Origin: Hydrangea macrophylla
Lineage: Eukaryota; Streptophyta; Magnoliopsida; Cornales; Hydrangeaceae
Direction of reading: 5' to 3'
Assembly (NCBI GenBank): GCA_033977485.1
Contig: CM066993.1
Location: 28,076,001 to 28,140,000, forward strand
Length of the DNA stretch: 64,000 nucleotides
Part shown: one piece after another, positions 33,596 through 45,018 of the stretch
Layout of the letters: each line of letters starts with the position of its first letter
How positions within the stretch are numbered: the stretch's first letter is position 1
Notes under the pieces: generated by a model
The model's input: only the letters and a program-made list of their open reading frames with translations
What the model was told of the DNA's origin: nothing
Database searches by the model: none
Translations under genes and position numbers: made by a program

Positions 33596-35543
33596 TATGT
33601 AATAGATAATAGAATTGATTAGAATTTTGAATTTCAAATGAGCAGTTACATTGAATTAAATGAGGAAAAATAGCATTGTACGAAAATTTGATTTGAAAAC
33701 TTTTTTTTTTACCAAATGACAATCGTACCTGACACCCTACCTCCAATGAGAGTAGGTATTTTAAGTGATGAGACCAAGGATAGATCCAGTGGGGGCAAGT
33801 AGGGGGATCAACAACGTTAATTTTAAAAAATAAAAATAAATAAATAAAAAGTTTGTTTATATTAGTATTGTTCATAAATATACTTCAAGTATATAGACCC
33901 GCTATGCTAGATTTTAAAATCCGTCGCTTGATGGGACCCACCTATATACCATAAGAGTCTTTTATTTGTTAATGGAGGCAAATTTGAAATTACAATGAGT
34001 CCGAAAAAATACACATTCGGTCACTCATGACAAAAAAAAAATGTTACATCTTCATTTCAGTCCTAACCACTTTAATCTCTTTATTTTCAATTAGTCTCTC
34101 TATTTTCAATTTAAGCTAGGGATATTTGGTGATAGACCCACCTGCGCGGGTCGTCTGTGTGAAAAAAAACCCATGTGTTTGGATGTTGATACTTGGTCGT
34201 CTATTTTCAATTTAAGCAGTGCTTGGATGTTGATACTTGGCATATAACAAATTTCTTTTATGCAGATTGTGTTTTGTCAATGAAGTTGTTAGAGGCAGGA
34301 AGAAAACTGAACAAAGCGAGAAGAAAAAAAGTCCAAAAGCTGATAGAAGCAATGACGAAATTGCTCAAAAATCGTCTATAAAACGAGAGAGCCTACACAA
34401 ACAAAAAACACAACTTCACAACACACACTGTTAGGGAGAGAATATTATAGGGAGGTTATCATGTGACCACTTCATATTGTCCCTAGAAATAGAAAACTTT
34501 AGTTTTTCTTTGCCTTTTCTAGTTCTAGTAGTTGTAAAAATTTGCTCTTATGTAATTGATGATTTCATGTTCAAAAAGTATGTAGGAAAACTTTTTGTAC
34601 CGTATTTCTTAAAATAAAATATTTGTTTTCTTGTACAACCTTTGTCAATTTGTAGTAGTAAAATATTCCAATTAAAGTTTAGATTTAATATGTTTAGTCT
34701 AGTTAGTACTTATAGTTGTCCCCTAAAATAGTTTGAAACCCCAAATTTTCAATTTTTATAGCAATATTTCCATTCACTAGAAGACAGATTTTGCAAGTAA
34801 ATGCCAGATTTCTTAACCACGTAGTTGTTATAATACCCTACTAAAGTCCCAAGCACACCATATCCATATCTCACTCCGAAATTAGATTAAAATTTGATTT
34901 GACCTTATTTGTGTTCTTGGAGTTCAACCACTGAGACCCCACAAGAATCCAAAGTCAAAGGTTTAGTATTTTATTTTTCGTTTAGTGTTTCCATTTATGT
35001 ATATTTTATTAGCCTAGTTGTACTAAACTTTGTTATTTTGCAGATTCCACAAATTCAACCCCAACTCATGTTAAGTGGAGAAAATAGTGTAATAATATTA
35101 GTTTTTACCCTTACCTTGGTTTTACAACTTTAATTTCAATTGGACGGTGATTGCGTGCATCTATTTAATTTATCTTAAATTTTATTTGGAAGACAGTTTC
35201 AATTCCAAAATGGTAGGCTAAAACTTTAATTGGAGATATGCAATAAAAATTTAGAAACCACAACTTCTATGCACTAATCTTAAATGGGCAAATTTATCTA
35301 GATGGGTTATTTTTTCATTTATGGCCAAATATATCTATGTGTCTATAGTTCATGACCATTTAACATGTTTATAGACTATGGCTATATTGTGTTCAAAAGA
35401 TTACATATTTGAAATAAGAATCTAATTATGTGGATTGTCAAACTATGCCTTTTGTCATAAAAAACACCTAGCATATTCAAAAAATTCATATGACAAAATT
35501 TATATTTCAAATATGTGTTTATATATTTATCCACTAATGGACA
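33596..35543. other. AT-rich flank without recognisable genes
   Basis: This follows the end of element G (TATGT at 33596-33600 would be its target duplication). It contains short direct repeats: CTATTTTCAATTTAAGC at about 34099 and 34199, and TTGGATGTTGATACTTGG at about 34176 and 34213. A frame of 62 codons at 34193-34381 follows an acceptor-like TTTTATGCAG but resembles nothing I know. I see no transposon ends, RNA gene or conserved protein here. It may be the only non-LTR host sequence in the window. Confidence 0.5.
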
Positions 35544-35642
35544 GGCAATTGTGTAGTGGCAGAGTGGTGGAGACTGGGCGCCGAATAACCCACGACCGCG
35601 GCGGGCACGGTTCGAACCTGGCTACTACCCAATTGCCTTTTT
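35544..35642 (+). ncRNA. tRNA-like pol III unit (SINE head or tRNA pseudogene) closed by an inverted repeat
   Basis: Box A TGGCAGAGTGG at 35557-35567 and box B GGTTCGAACC at 35609-35618 are spaced like an internal pol III promoter. The ends form an inverted repeat: GGCAATTGTGTAGTGGC at 35544-35560 against GCTACTACCCAATTGCC at 35621-35637, pairing at about 15 of 17 positions. A TTTTT pol III terminator follows at 35638-35642. The D-arm region resembles Leu/Ser-type tRNAs with a long variable arm, but the T arm is mispaired, so it is not a working tRNA. It could be a tRNA-derived SINE head, a tRNA pseudogene or a small hairpin RNA gene. Confidence 0.5.
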
Positions 35643-35699
35643 ATTTTTCTTTAAACCAAACGACGTCGTTTCATATCAAACCTGACACACTTGATATGA

Positions 35700-36236
35700 C
35701 CTTGACTAGTGAAAGTTTATTTTTAAAATAAAGAATGACTCTGCAGTCTTAAATGCCAAATGATTTTCAAATGCACAAAAGTTGTGGGATCTAGTGTTGG
35801 TTTGCATATTTCCAATTCTTTAAATCATTTCTTCCAACTTAATTAATATTTCCTATTTTTAATAACTTTGCTTAAATATTTGTATTATTTCTATCTTTCG
35901 CTAGTATTAAATCCAAAAAGTTTATCTCACAAAAAGTTTTATTTCTTTTTCTTCATTTTCTTACTAGTATCTTAGTTAATTTATTTTGTATTATTAAAAT
36001 ATTTACCGTAAACTACTTAAGTAAAATTAGATTTTAATTAGTTTTATTGCAAAAAAATATAAAAACTAGTAGTTAGTAAAACCCCACAAAAATCCATCAT
36101 CTATTATTTTCTTTTTAAGTGACAAAATAGTTATTGCCTATCTTTGTTTCCCGTTCCCTGTGGGTTCGACCTGGACTTCCAGAACTTTATTACTTGTACG
36201 ATCACCTACACTTGGGTGTGATAAGAAAATGCGTCA
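35700..36236 (+). mobile_element. Possible plus-strand LTR 3' end (gypsy type)
   Basis: The sequence TTCCCTGTGGGTTCGACCTGG at about 36155 has the CTGTGGGTTCGACC phrase that marks the R/U5 end in the LTRs of A and B, here on the plus strand. It continues to a possible CA end near 36236. The left end is not defined and no PBS follows, so a truncated or solo LTR is likely. The AT-rich 300 bp before it shows nothing else. Confidence 0.35.
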
Positions 36237-36240
36237 ATAG

Positions 36241-36616
36241 GATGTCGTCAGCTAGGCTATTGGCCTACAATAAAGATGTGGACGCGGTGGTTGAAGCCAA
36301 GCAATGGTTTGAAGGCACGTCTATCACACAAGGCCAACTTGTGACAAAGCTTGACAAGATTCAATAGGGAATTGTGGGCCTACGCAAGAAGCTGGCCGAC
36401 TATGAAACTCAGGAGAAAGCTTGTATCAAGGATTTAGCCATTTTTGACGCTATAGTGACCAAGAAAATTTAAGATGCAAAATCCTTGGCCGAGAGACTGC
36501 AGCCTCTTCTTCCCAGCACCACAGACTGGACTGCTAATCTATGCAGTATTAAAGAAGACAAATGGAATGTAGAGGGGGTCTGGGCTATTCTGAAGGAGGA
36601 GTTTGGAAGGTTTTGA
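36241..36616 (+). pseudogene. Remnant: C-terminal coiled-coil part of a Tat-type antisense gene
   Basis: One frame reads MSSARLLAYNKDVDAVVEA, then VTKLDKIQ, a TAG, then GIVGLRKKLADYETQEKAC, another stop and DAKSLAERLQPLLPS, ending GVWAILKEEFGRF and TGA at 36614-36616. The heptad-like Leu/Ala/Glu/Lys pattern and the following AT-rich 3'-UTR-like sequence resemble the last exon of such antisense genes. The N-terminal part is missing, probably cut by the LTR-like sequence to its left. The assignment rests on pattern and position only. Confidence 0.4.
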
Positions 36617-37146
36617 TCAGCCTAATGGCCGATTCATGTATTTTGTTCTTGTAATTTCTTGTAATGAAGATCCTTAAAAATGAATGAGAATTTTATCATA
36701 TTTTACTTTGTGGCTTATCTGCATGTTGAAATTCTGTTCATCACTTTATTTCCAACATGAACTAGGAATCTTGAAGGCCGATAGGTCCCTAGGCCCATTG
36801 GCCTATTTAACAAACTAGGTCTAAGTTTGTAACTCCAAACGTCACATCAATCAATACGGATTACATGCGCAAGACATCGTCGTTCCTGAGCATGATATGT
36901 GGATGGTCATGGCTGGCTGTTCATTTTTCAAAAATAAACTTAATGAAGGCCTTCATTAAATAGGCGTGTCTCTTCAGTCACTTTTACAGGTGGAAAAGTC
37001 ATGCGAAATTTATTGAGAGTAGTTTGATCATTTGGGTAAGGGGACACATGTAGGGCAAAGATCTATTCACAAGATGTAGAGTTTTAGGCAACAAAAAGGG
37101 GAAGGTTTCCCAAACTAAACGGTTCCTTTGCAAATTGGGATGCTCC
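36617..37146. other. Spacer between two antisense-gene remnants
   Basis: The first 100 bases look like a 3' UTR (TTCTTGTAATGAAGATCC...). The remainder shows no frame, repeat or element end that I can support. Confidence 0.4.
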
Positions 37147-37159
37147 TTTATATAATATC
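37147..37159 (+). promoter_or_regulatory. TATA box for the antisense gene of element C
   Basis: TTTATATAATATC lies about 100 bp upstream of the ATG at 37259, with a pyrimidine-rich leader between. Together with the TATA box of element F, it suggests these antisense genes are independent transcription units. Confidence 0.5.
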
Positions 37160-37258
37160 ATTCATATGGTTTTCTGGCATTCTTTACTTATACAAATGCA
37201 AACTTCCTCTTACTCCCAAAACTCCCAACCTCCTTTAGCTCTCTCTTCTTCTACACAC

Positions 37259-38332
37259 ATGGAATCCATGGTAAGAAATTGCCTAAGTATTAAAGAAGCT
37301 CGCACCCAATTCAGGGCCGATTCTGCGATACTCGATGACGTGCGTATTCATCCGTATATGGCTGGTTCTTCCATTCTTGAGGGCAATGCCTACATGCTGC
37401 TGGTAGCTGGCATTCGCTTTCCTCTCCCTATTGATGTGGAAAATTTTTAGACAACTTTAGGGCAGGCACTCCACATGTGCACTCCAAACACCCTTTGCTT
37501 GTTCTATGGGTTTGATATGTTCAACGAACGCCTATGGTCGAGCATGACGGTGTGAACCATTCTAGATTAACACCAAATTCTCTGCACTAGGGAAAAGGCG
37601 TACTGTATGCATTTAAGGGGGTACAATGTAGTAGTCGAGCTCAACCAACCAATCAAAGGCTGGGAAAAATTCCCTTACGTATTAGTCTCGAGCAATGTTG
37701 TGCCCATTCAGTATGAGGGTATCTTCCCTCGTACTTTTGATGCTAGTGCCTTCCATGATTGAATGAAGAACCTTCGGTCACGGAAAAAAGATTACTAAAA
37801 AGAGGCACCCAAGATGGTCATCCAAGTCCGTCTGGCCTCAGACTTCCTGATGGGGACCAATGGACGAACCCAAGCCACTGAATAGGAAATGTGGGTTATC
37901 TATGAAGACCTACAGGCGAATTTGGTCCCTTGGAACATCCCTCATCGGGTAGTTCATACTGCTTGTACTATTACATCTGTGGAGCTTGTAGAAGCTCCAA
38001 TGATAGATGATGTACCATCCATCCCAACGTCCAAGGAGGCTCCAATTGTGCCTCCAAGGGATGGACGACGAAGATCTGTTCAACTTCAAGAGCAAAGACT
38101 CTGTGTTCCTATTGGTGCCAAAAACAAGGAGACCATCATCCTGGAGATCGATGGTTCTTCTGAAAGTCAAGCAAGGTCGGCCTCTTTGACTGATCACAAT
38201 GATAGCCCAATCTGGCCGAGGCTTTCGAAGTGGGAGAAAGTTCTCGGGGAGAAGCCTCCAGGCCTGAGAATGCTCCAAAGCCAAAGGATGCTCTGGAGCC
38301 CGAGGCCAGTGATGAACTAGATGACCTGACTT
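37259..38332 (+). pseudogene. Element C antisense gene, decayed
   Basis: An ATG at 37259 opens a frame with MESMVRNCLSIKEARTQF, then GNAYMLLVAGIRFPLPIDVE, stop, and LGQALHMCTPNTLCLFYGFD. The FPLPIDVE...LHMCTPN-LCLFYGF order parallels the LPLHP...LGLAP-QL-PN-WR stretch in the antisense gene of F. The same frame goes on through at least six stops, including 37889-38320, which is open for 143 codons. A coiled-coil-like tail follows to about 38500. Several stops look like CAG to TAG, CAA to TAA or CGA to TGA changes. It lies tail-to-tail with the integrase end at 38684, the layout of Tat elements. It is inactive. Confidence 0.55.
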
Positions 38333-38683
38333 CAGTTGCACAACTGGTAGGAAAGGCTGCTCTCCAACAGAGGATCTAAAACCTGGAGATAGCCTTTAAT
38401 TTTGCTGATCACAAAAAACAAGATTGGAAGAGGAAGGCAAGGTAGTGGGAAGAAGAGGCAGAGTTCTTGGTGGGTTGCCTTGAACAAATTGACAGGCAGC
38501 CTGAGAAGCCAGGGCACAAAAGGAGCCGGTCGGTGTTGTTTAGGCCAATGAGGATTATCCTCATCGAACTTACTTTTACTTATTTTGACCTTTTCTTTTA
38601 TGAATCTTTCCTTCTTTTTAGCTTCTCTATAAATACCTTTTTAGAAATATAAATGAAACATCCTCCTCTTTCCTATGCAAGCC

Positions 38684-39859
38684 TTACTCTTGATTACTGA
38701 TTGGTTTATCTTCCATGTCTAGATTTGGTCTGAATTCTAAATCTATGGTTTCCCTCGGCGTAGGATAATAGGACTTTAATTGCTGACCATTAATTAATCT
38801 TGGATGAATCTCACCATCAATGTCACACAACTGGTAAGCACCACCCCTTAACACTTTAAAGATCACGAATGGTCCTTCCCAATTAATGGACCACTTGTCA
38901 TGCCTCTTATCATTTTCACCGATAGGAAGAATGGCTTTACAAATGAGCTCCTGCAAACAAAATGATTTTGCCCTTACTTTCTTTTGTAAATCATGGTAGC
39001 ACTATTTCTCTGCGCCCTGAGGCAATCCAGAGCATTCAGTCTAAGCTCATTCAACTCTTCTAGCTCAGTCATCATAGCCTCAATGTAATAGGTGGGCTTC
39101 AATTAGTTTTGCAATTCCCTTCTTGCCGATCAGACTGTTACTTCTATGGGCAGCATGGCATCATGCCCATAAGTTAAAGCAAATAGTACTACTTGTGTAC
39201 TTGTACGTTTAGATGTAAGATAAGCCCATAGTGCCTCAGAAAGGAGTGAGTCCCAGGACTTGGGATTTTCTTTCACCATCTTTCCTAGGATTCCCTTAAT
39301 GACTTTGTTGGATGACTCTACCTATCCATTTGCTTGGGCATAGTATGGGGTTAAAGTAAGGACTTCACACCCATACTTTCTGCAAAATTTGTGGTCTTAA
39401 CTCCAGTAAACACTAAGCCTTGTTCACCTGTAATGGTTTCTGGCAAGCCAAACCGGTGTATGATATGTTGCTCAATGAACCTGATGATAGTGGCCTGGTT
39501 AACTGATCTCGCAGGTACAACTTCCACCCATTTGGTAAAGTAATCGATGGCTACGATAATAAAAAATAAGGTTGCTCGGAAGAAGTCGGATGGACTTTCC
39601 CTATCAAGTCCATCGCCCATTCTCTGAAAGGCCATGGCTTAATGATCAGATGCAAAAGTTTAGCTAGCACCCTTTAGATAGGGCAATGCTTTTGACATGT
39701 CTGACATCCTTTAGCATAATTGATACAATCTTTCAGCATAGCTGGCCAATAAAAGTTATATCTCCTTATCAACCATTTCATTTTGATGCCGACCTGATGA
39801 GCCTCATAAATTCTTTCATGGACCTCAAACATGATCTTTATGGCCTCGCTCTTGCCCAA
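38684..39859 (-). pseudogene. Element C: integrase, decayed
   Basis: From the N-terminus: HERIYEAHQVGIKMKWLIRR and CQTCQKHC (39859-39674), the HHCC zinc-binding domain; IVAIDYFTKWVEVVPARSV with FGLPETITGEQGLVF (39635-39351), the catalytic core, in which the second Asp region reads GEQG where D-N-G is normal; then a C-terminal part WSINWEGPFVIFKVLRGGAY and a tail ending near 38684. The gap 38957-39350 holds the rest of the core in broken frames. The enzyme would integrate element cDNA. Loss of the catalytic Asp and multiple stops show it is dead. Confidence 0.78.
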
Positions 39860-40007
39860 ATAATTTAGGATGACATCATCCTTGATAGCTTTTTTTAAAC
39901 AACTCTCCGTCTAAAAGAACAAATTGGACCACAAACATCCTAGTCTGACGGTCTGTCCTTACGTCAGGGTGATTAAGATATTCCTTGATTGGAGTTCTCC
40001 AATCGTC

Positions 40008-40400
40008 CTACCGAAGTAGAATAGAGATGGACTCAGCAAACCATTCCCTTTTAGCCACCAAAGGCAGTAAACATTGAAGGATAGTAATACTTTTCTCCTC
40101 TACCTCTTGTATTGAACCTAAACCAACCTTGGGAAGCCTATCAGTGCCCCAATTAGTCAATCTTGGGATATAACCAATTGTGATGTCATCAAAATCAATG
40201 ATCAACTGAGTAGCTATATAGTGGAATAGACATAATTCCCAGCTTTTGACACAAAAATCACCTGATAACAGCTGTGAATCACCTTTCATATGGACTGAAG
40301 ATGCCTCTATTTCTTGGAGTATTTCCAGCCCGATGATCATTGCCTTGTATTCGGCCTGATTATTCGTGCATTTGAAGCCTTAATTAAATGCCATTTTAGT
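40008..40400 (-). pseudogene. Element C: second (archaeal-type) RNase H
   Basis: The frame 40340-40008 reads MIIGLEILQEIEASSVHMKG, then DSQLLSGDFCVKSWELCLF, DFDDITIGYIPR and NWGTDRLPKVG. Just upstream the minus strand reads TNNQAEYKA. The E-Y-A, GDSQL and N-AD positions are those of the extra RNase H that plant Tat-lineage elements carry between RT and integrase. It would degrade RNA in RNA:DNA hybrids. The expected final A-D is replaced by T-D and the frame ends in a stop. Confidence 0.72.
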
Positions 40401-40849
40401 ATTCCTATTCTTAGGTGATATGATCATGATGCCAACCCTGATACTTCTACGTTTTTAGCCCCATTGAACACCAAAGTCCAAGGGATGACAGAAACATTTG
40501 GCACTAAAAAAACTACTGGTGCCAAATTTTCTAATTTTGGGTCTGATAGATGATCAATTAGGAAGTTGGCTATAGCCTGACACTTAACTGATCTCTGAGA
40601 CCGGTATTAAAGTAAAAATTCCATAAGAGCCAAAAACCACTTCCCAATCTAGCCTCTCATAATAGGTTTGGATAGCATATATTTGATCACATCAGTTTGG
40701 CAAATAATATAAGTTGAAACTGGCATCATACATGCTCCAAGTTTTTGGGAAAAAAAGTAAAAAGCTAAACACAGTCTCTCAATTGGCACATATTGCTACT
40801 CGATTGGAGTTAATAGCCTATTTAAATAGTAAACAACATGATCTATGCC

Positions 40850-41102
40850 TTACTCAATAACTTGAGCCATCATACTTCCTATGGAATGCTCAGAGGCAAA
40901 AATATATAATTTTAAGTTTCTACCTTTCTTCGGGGGCATCATAACTGGTGGCGTACACAGATAGTGTTTCATTTCCTCAAATGCCAAGTGCTGGCGCTCG
41001 TCCCAGTAAAAATCATCATCAGTCTTTACCTTTAATAAGGGTGACCATCCCTGAGTCTTCCCCCACACAATTGGAAACGAATCTTCTCAAAAAGTTGATC
41101 TG
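40850..41102 (-). pseudogene. Element C: end of reverse transcriptase, cut by element B
   Basis: The minus strand starts at the insertion point with INFLRRFVSNCVGKTQGW, then SPLLKVKTDDDFYWDERQHL, AFEEMKHYLCTPPVMMPP and LYIFASEHSIGSMMAQ. These are the RT thumb/connection and start of the first RNase H of gypsy elements. The region 40401-40849 continues this domain in broken frames. The catalytic palm is not in the window. Confidence 0.75.
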
Positions 41103-42589
41103 TGATCTTGTCAAAATCAAGATAAAAAGTATACTCTACTTTAAAAGATTTGTAGTGTGGAAGTAGAGGTCGAACCCACAGAGATTGAAATACTAAAGCA
41201 CTTTAATTTTAAAACTTAACCCTAGTTAATTAAGAAAACGGAATTTTAATTTTGATTTTTATTAAACTAAGAACAATGAAAATAAATCTAAACTATGAAA
41301 ATAATTAAAAGTTGTTTTGAACGATATTTAAAGTGAACCTAGGATTGCAAATCCACCACTAACTTCGTAATAAGGGTATCTATGCATTCAATTAGCTTAT
41401 TACAGTGGATGATAATGGGGAATTGTAGCTACAAGCCCAATTCCTCCTTCAAGAAGATAACTACGATTCAAGCATCAACATAATTCATCTTCGTTTGGCA
41501 CGGAGTGTCTCACACTAAACTAGGGTTGCGGCACACTTCGTATTCCCTAGGCATGAACAATTTGACTACTTGATATCACAATTCAATTAAGCATCATTAC
41601 ATGTAAATAATCTATACAAGCACAACAAATATAAATCATTGAGCACATCACATTCAAAATAGATCTAAGACAAGAATAAACTTTGAAAGTAACGATTTAA
41701 TCAATAGAAGTTTGATTTGATTACAAAAAATCCTCTGAACATGTAATTATCATCAATACAAAATAAATCTAAAAGAAAAACATAAATAATGCCCTATTAC
41801 TTGGCTAGGATTTCATTGAAACCCTAGATCTCGGTCTAAGCGGCCATAAAAGCGATGAACGGCAAGAGGTTGATGGAGGAGGCCTTAGGAATCCTTGGTC
41901 TTCTTCTTCTTCTCCTTGCTTTCCTCTCTTCCATGGCTGAAGTTTTTGTTGCATAAAGATGTGCATAATGTTGTGTAACCCCAAAATTGATTTAGAATAG
42001 GATTGATATAGATTTTGGAAGGATTAGGAGGCTTTTTCTAAACCTAATCGCACTAAAACTATTGTTTTTACGTTTCTAGACATATTCAGCGAATATATAT
42101 CGCACAGGACTTTTCAGTACCTCGAAATACGCTTTTTTGAATTTTTCAACGGATTACGCACCTGGGTCGCTTCAACGAGATGGCCTTTTTCCAGCTTTTC
42201 TCAGATTTTCTCCACTTCATGCACTGATCGTACAAATTGTGATAACTTTTGACTCGGACCTCGTATTGACTCACCATTCACGGCCACTGGTCCGTAACTC
42301 AATGATCTACATTTTATAACTCTGGCAAGATTTCTCAAATCTAATGTATTCCTTGTCAAAAATGCGATTTACCGAAGCTACTACTGCATTCAGCTTTCAC
42401 CGAAGCCAACTTTTGAGCCCAGAATGACTTCTAAAGCCACTAATCATTGGATTTTTGTGCATTTTCAAGTTAAAGCTCCAAAACCTACAAAATTTAGAAT
42501 AATTATTAAAAAACAACTAATAACTAAATAAAATGGGTTAACAAAGCGTAACTTTAGGACTATAAACGGAAATTATTTGTCGCCGATCA
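41103..42589 (-). repeat. Element B 3' LTR
   Basis: 1487 bp; the minus strand ends TTGACAAGATCA at 41103. It aligns with the LTRs of A through most of its length, including CTCTGTGGGTTCGACC near the end. The GC-rich array seen in the U3 of A is not present in this LTR; about 42080-42180 reads AT-rich instead. Confidence 0.82.
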
Positions 42590-45015
42590 CACCCCCAAAC
42601 CTACACTTTGCTAGTCTCAAGCAAAGAAAACATAAAAAAAATAAATACTACTACACTTAAAAATCATAACTCACTGTTGCAGGCAACTTGATTGCATTTA
42701 GCACATGCAAAAAGCCTTTTAAACCTCTAGGTGTCCCTAATCGGACGAGTGAAGTCTCGTGAGGGTTCTCATCAAATAAGATACCCACAACCATTTTTAT
42801 TTCATTATACATTTAAAAAGTTTATTAAAAATGAAAAACACAACATTTAATACTCCTTATCATAAGACGATGATTCAAGATAGAATAACGAACAAGAAGA
42901 AACGGAACCAACGTCCACCTACATCATGAAAAATATTCCCAAGCACATGCATCGTATAAATCAATAGAGTTTCTCATAAAATTGCACGCATGTGATGTGG
43001 TAGTCAAATGAACACGCGCATGTCATGAACTTAGAATATAACTCGGATAACCATCCAACTATGCTTTGACTATGAATCTCACAATGTTAATTATACTCTC
43101 AAATGAAACACTCAGAAACAGGTGTAATTTCTCTATTATATGGGAGCAAAGGAAATATGTTTTCAAAAAAAAAAAGAAAAGAAATGCTCACATATGACTC
43201 GTAAAATACGCATGACACGATAGAATAGCAGTCTCATGGATAGGATTGCAATAGTCAAGAAAAATTAATCATTACCATATTTTAATCCCCCTCCCATCAT
43301 TTACATATCCAAACCATTTATTCTAGGATCAATTAGGACTTTTTAAAGGTTGTAATGTACCTCGGGCAATGAAAAATGATAGAAAGGATTCATCAAGTAA
43401 TCTTCAAAATGGCATTGAAAGGCATGTTCAATTTCTTTCATCATCTCTACTACCAACTTTTATCATTTCATTCTTCTCTTTTCATATATTTCTTTTCATT
43501 TTTTTCCTCTTCTTTTCTTTCTTTTCTTCTTTCAACCTTTCTTTTTTTTTTTCTTTTATCAACCTTTATTTCTTTTCTTTTTCGTTGCTTTTAAAAAAAT
43601 ATTCACTGAATACTTAGGTAGCTACCCCAAACATCATCTTGTTTTCTTCTTCTTCTCAATCGACACACCGCCTTATCAACACTAAAAGTTGATCAATCTC
43701 TCAGTGGTGAACTCCAAGTTGGTCAAGTTAGAGCAAAAAAAGAAGGATAATGGTGGTTAAAGAAAAATGGCATTTTAACGGTTCAAAGGGGTGAACTAAG
43801 GAAGTTTATCATTTTTTCGGTCGGTTGTAAACAAAGAGGGCCTACCATAATTTCCTATGGTTATATAGTTCTTCAACGTTTACAACGGAAGATTATTAGC
43901 AGGATAGCAAATATTTTAACTTGACTATCAACCAAAACAAGAATAATGAAACTCAATACGAGTAGATGCGCTATTTCAATGAAAATCGACAAACACAAAA
44001 TATCTTTACAACCCACTAAAAAGAAAAGTTAGGCTCAAAAGCTCACTAGATTTAGTCTCCATTATGTGTTATCTAGAAATTCGAATTTTATTATAGTTCA
44101 CATCAAACATACATCAATTTGACTACGTGCAGTGCATAAGTTTGTGTGCAAATCTATGATATAAAACTATGATTCAAACGATACATAACCTAAAACGTCG
44201 CATCATGACTTCAGCAAATATTTAACCACATAGTCACATGTTTACCATTCTATAACAATCCAAGTTACATAACAAGAAGTATCGACTCGAGATTACAAAA
44301 ACATCGGTAACATCATTTATTAGAGCACAAGTATCAAAAAAAATTTTGAAAAAATTGGTGCATAATAATAACAATGTGGATGTGAGTGCATACCCCCAAC
44401 CCTAAATATTTCATTGTCCCCAATGAAATAATAAAATGAAAGAGAGGAGAGTACGCAAGGAAGGAACGACATTACCTCGATCTCGGGTGAACGTATATAT
44501 ATGGCGATAAAGTTCAACTGCTCCAAATGGAGCTACTAATTCACCCATCAAAATACTTAACAAAGGAAAATAAACAAAATAAAGAACAATGATAGCTAAA
44601 TATAAAAATAAATATGTCATACAGATTGTAGCAAACTTGTTGGGAAAGACTCGAAAATAAACAAAAACAAGCATAATGGAACTATGAAAACAAAGAAAAA
44701 GTCATTCTAAAAGAGCTTAAGAGAACAAATAGAAAGGAAAAACAACTAACTAGGTTTGGGAGAAAGAAGGTAAGAGAACAGAGAGAAAAACACAACAACC
44801 CACCCTTGCACGAGTGGGCCACGCGAGCGACTGTTGCGCGCGCAATTTGTTCTGCGAGGTAGATCTAAGGCTGTTTTTGAAGTTTTATGAAGAAAATTTT
44901 CTAAGTCACAATATCGCGCGAGCGAGCCGCTCGGGCGAATATCCCTCGCGTGCGCGATTTGTTGCATGACATGAATCTGAGGGTATATATATAAAAAAAT
45001 TTGAAAATTTTTCCT
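42590..45015 (-). other. Element B PPT and internal non-coding region, 3' part
   Basis: The PPT is GTTTGGGGGTG at 42590-42601 (minus strand). The rest aligns with 3169-5287 plus 18775-19100 of A, with no coding signal. A PPT-like GGTTGGGGGTATGC recurs near 44395. GC blocks of the GCGCGAGCGGGCC type lie at 44812-44965. Short frames at 43369-43617 and 44320-44967 are low-complexity. Confidence 0.68.
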
Positions 45016-45018
45016 AAG

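Larger units (their letters stand above)
38684..41102 (-). mobile_element. Element C: Tat-like gypsy pol, interrupted by element B
   Basis: Minus-strand pol remnants in order from 41102 leftward: RT connection/RNase H start, a second archaeal-type RNase H, integrase zinc domain, integrase core, integrase C-terminus. The dual RNase H defines the Tat lineage. Element B is inserted at 41103 inside the phrase INFLRRFVSNCVGKTQGW of the RT region, with target sequence ATCTG at 41098-41102. Gag, protease and the RT palm must lie beyond the window. The left LTR was not identified with confidence. Confidence 0.75.

Noticed and set aside
34193..34434. Lys-rich frames after an acceptor-like TTTTATGCAG
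   Set aside because: Short, overlapping in two frames, no conserved motif, no other exon found. Kept only as a remark on the flank.
35544..35642. A functional tRNA gene
   Set aside because: Box A and box B fit, but the T stem has mismatches and the acceptor pairing is out of register with box A. No isotype could be assigned.
36134..36240. Coding start of the 36134-36367 frame
   Set aside because: The first 35 codons translate the CTGTGGGTTCGACC LTR phrase. Only the part from 36241 has protein character.
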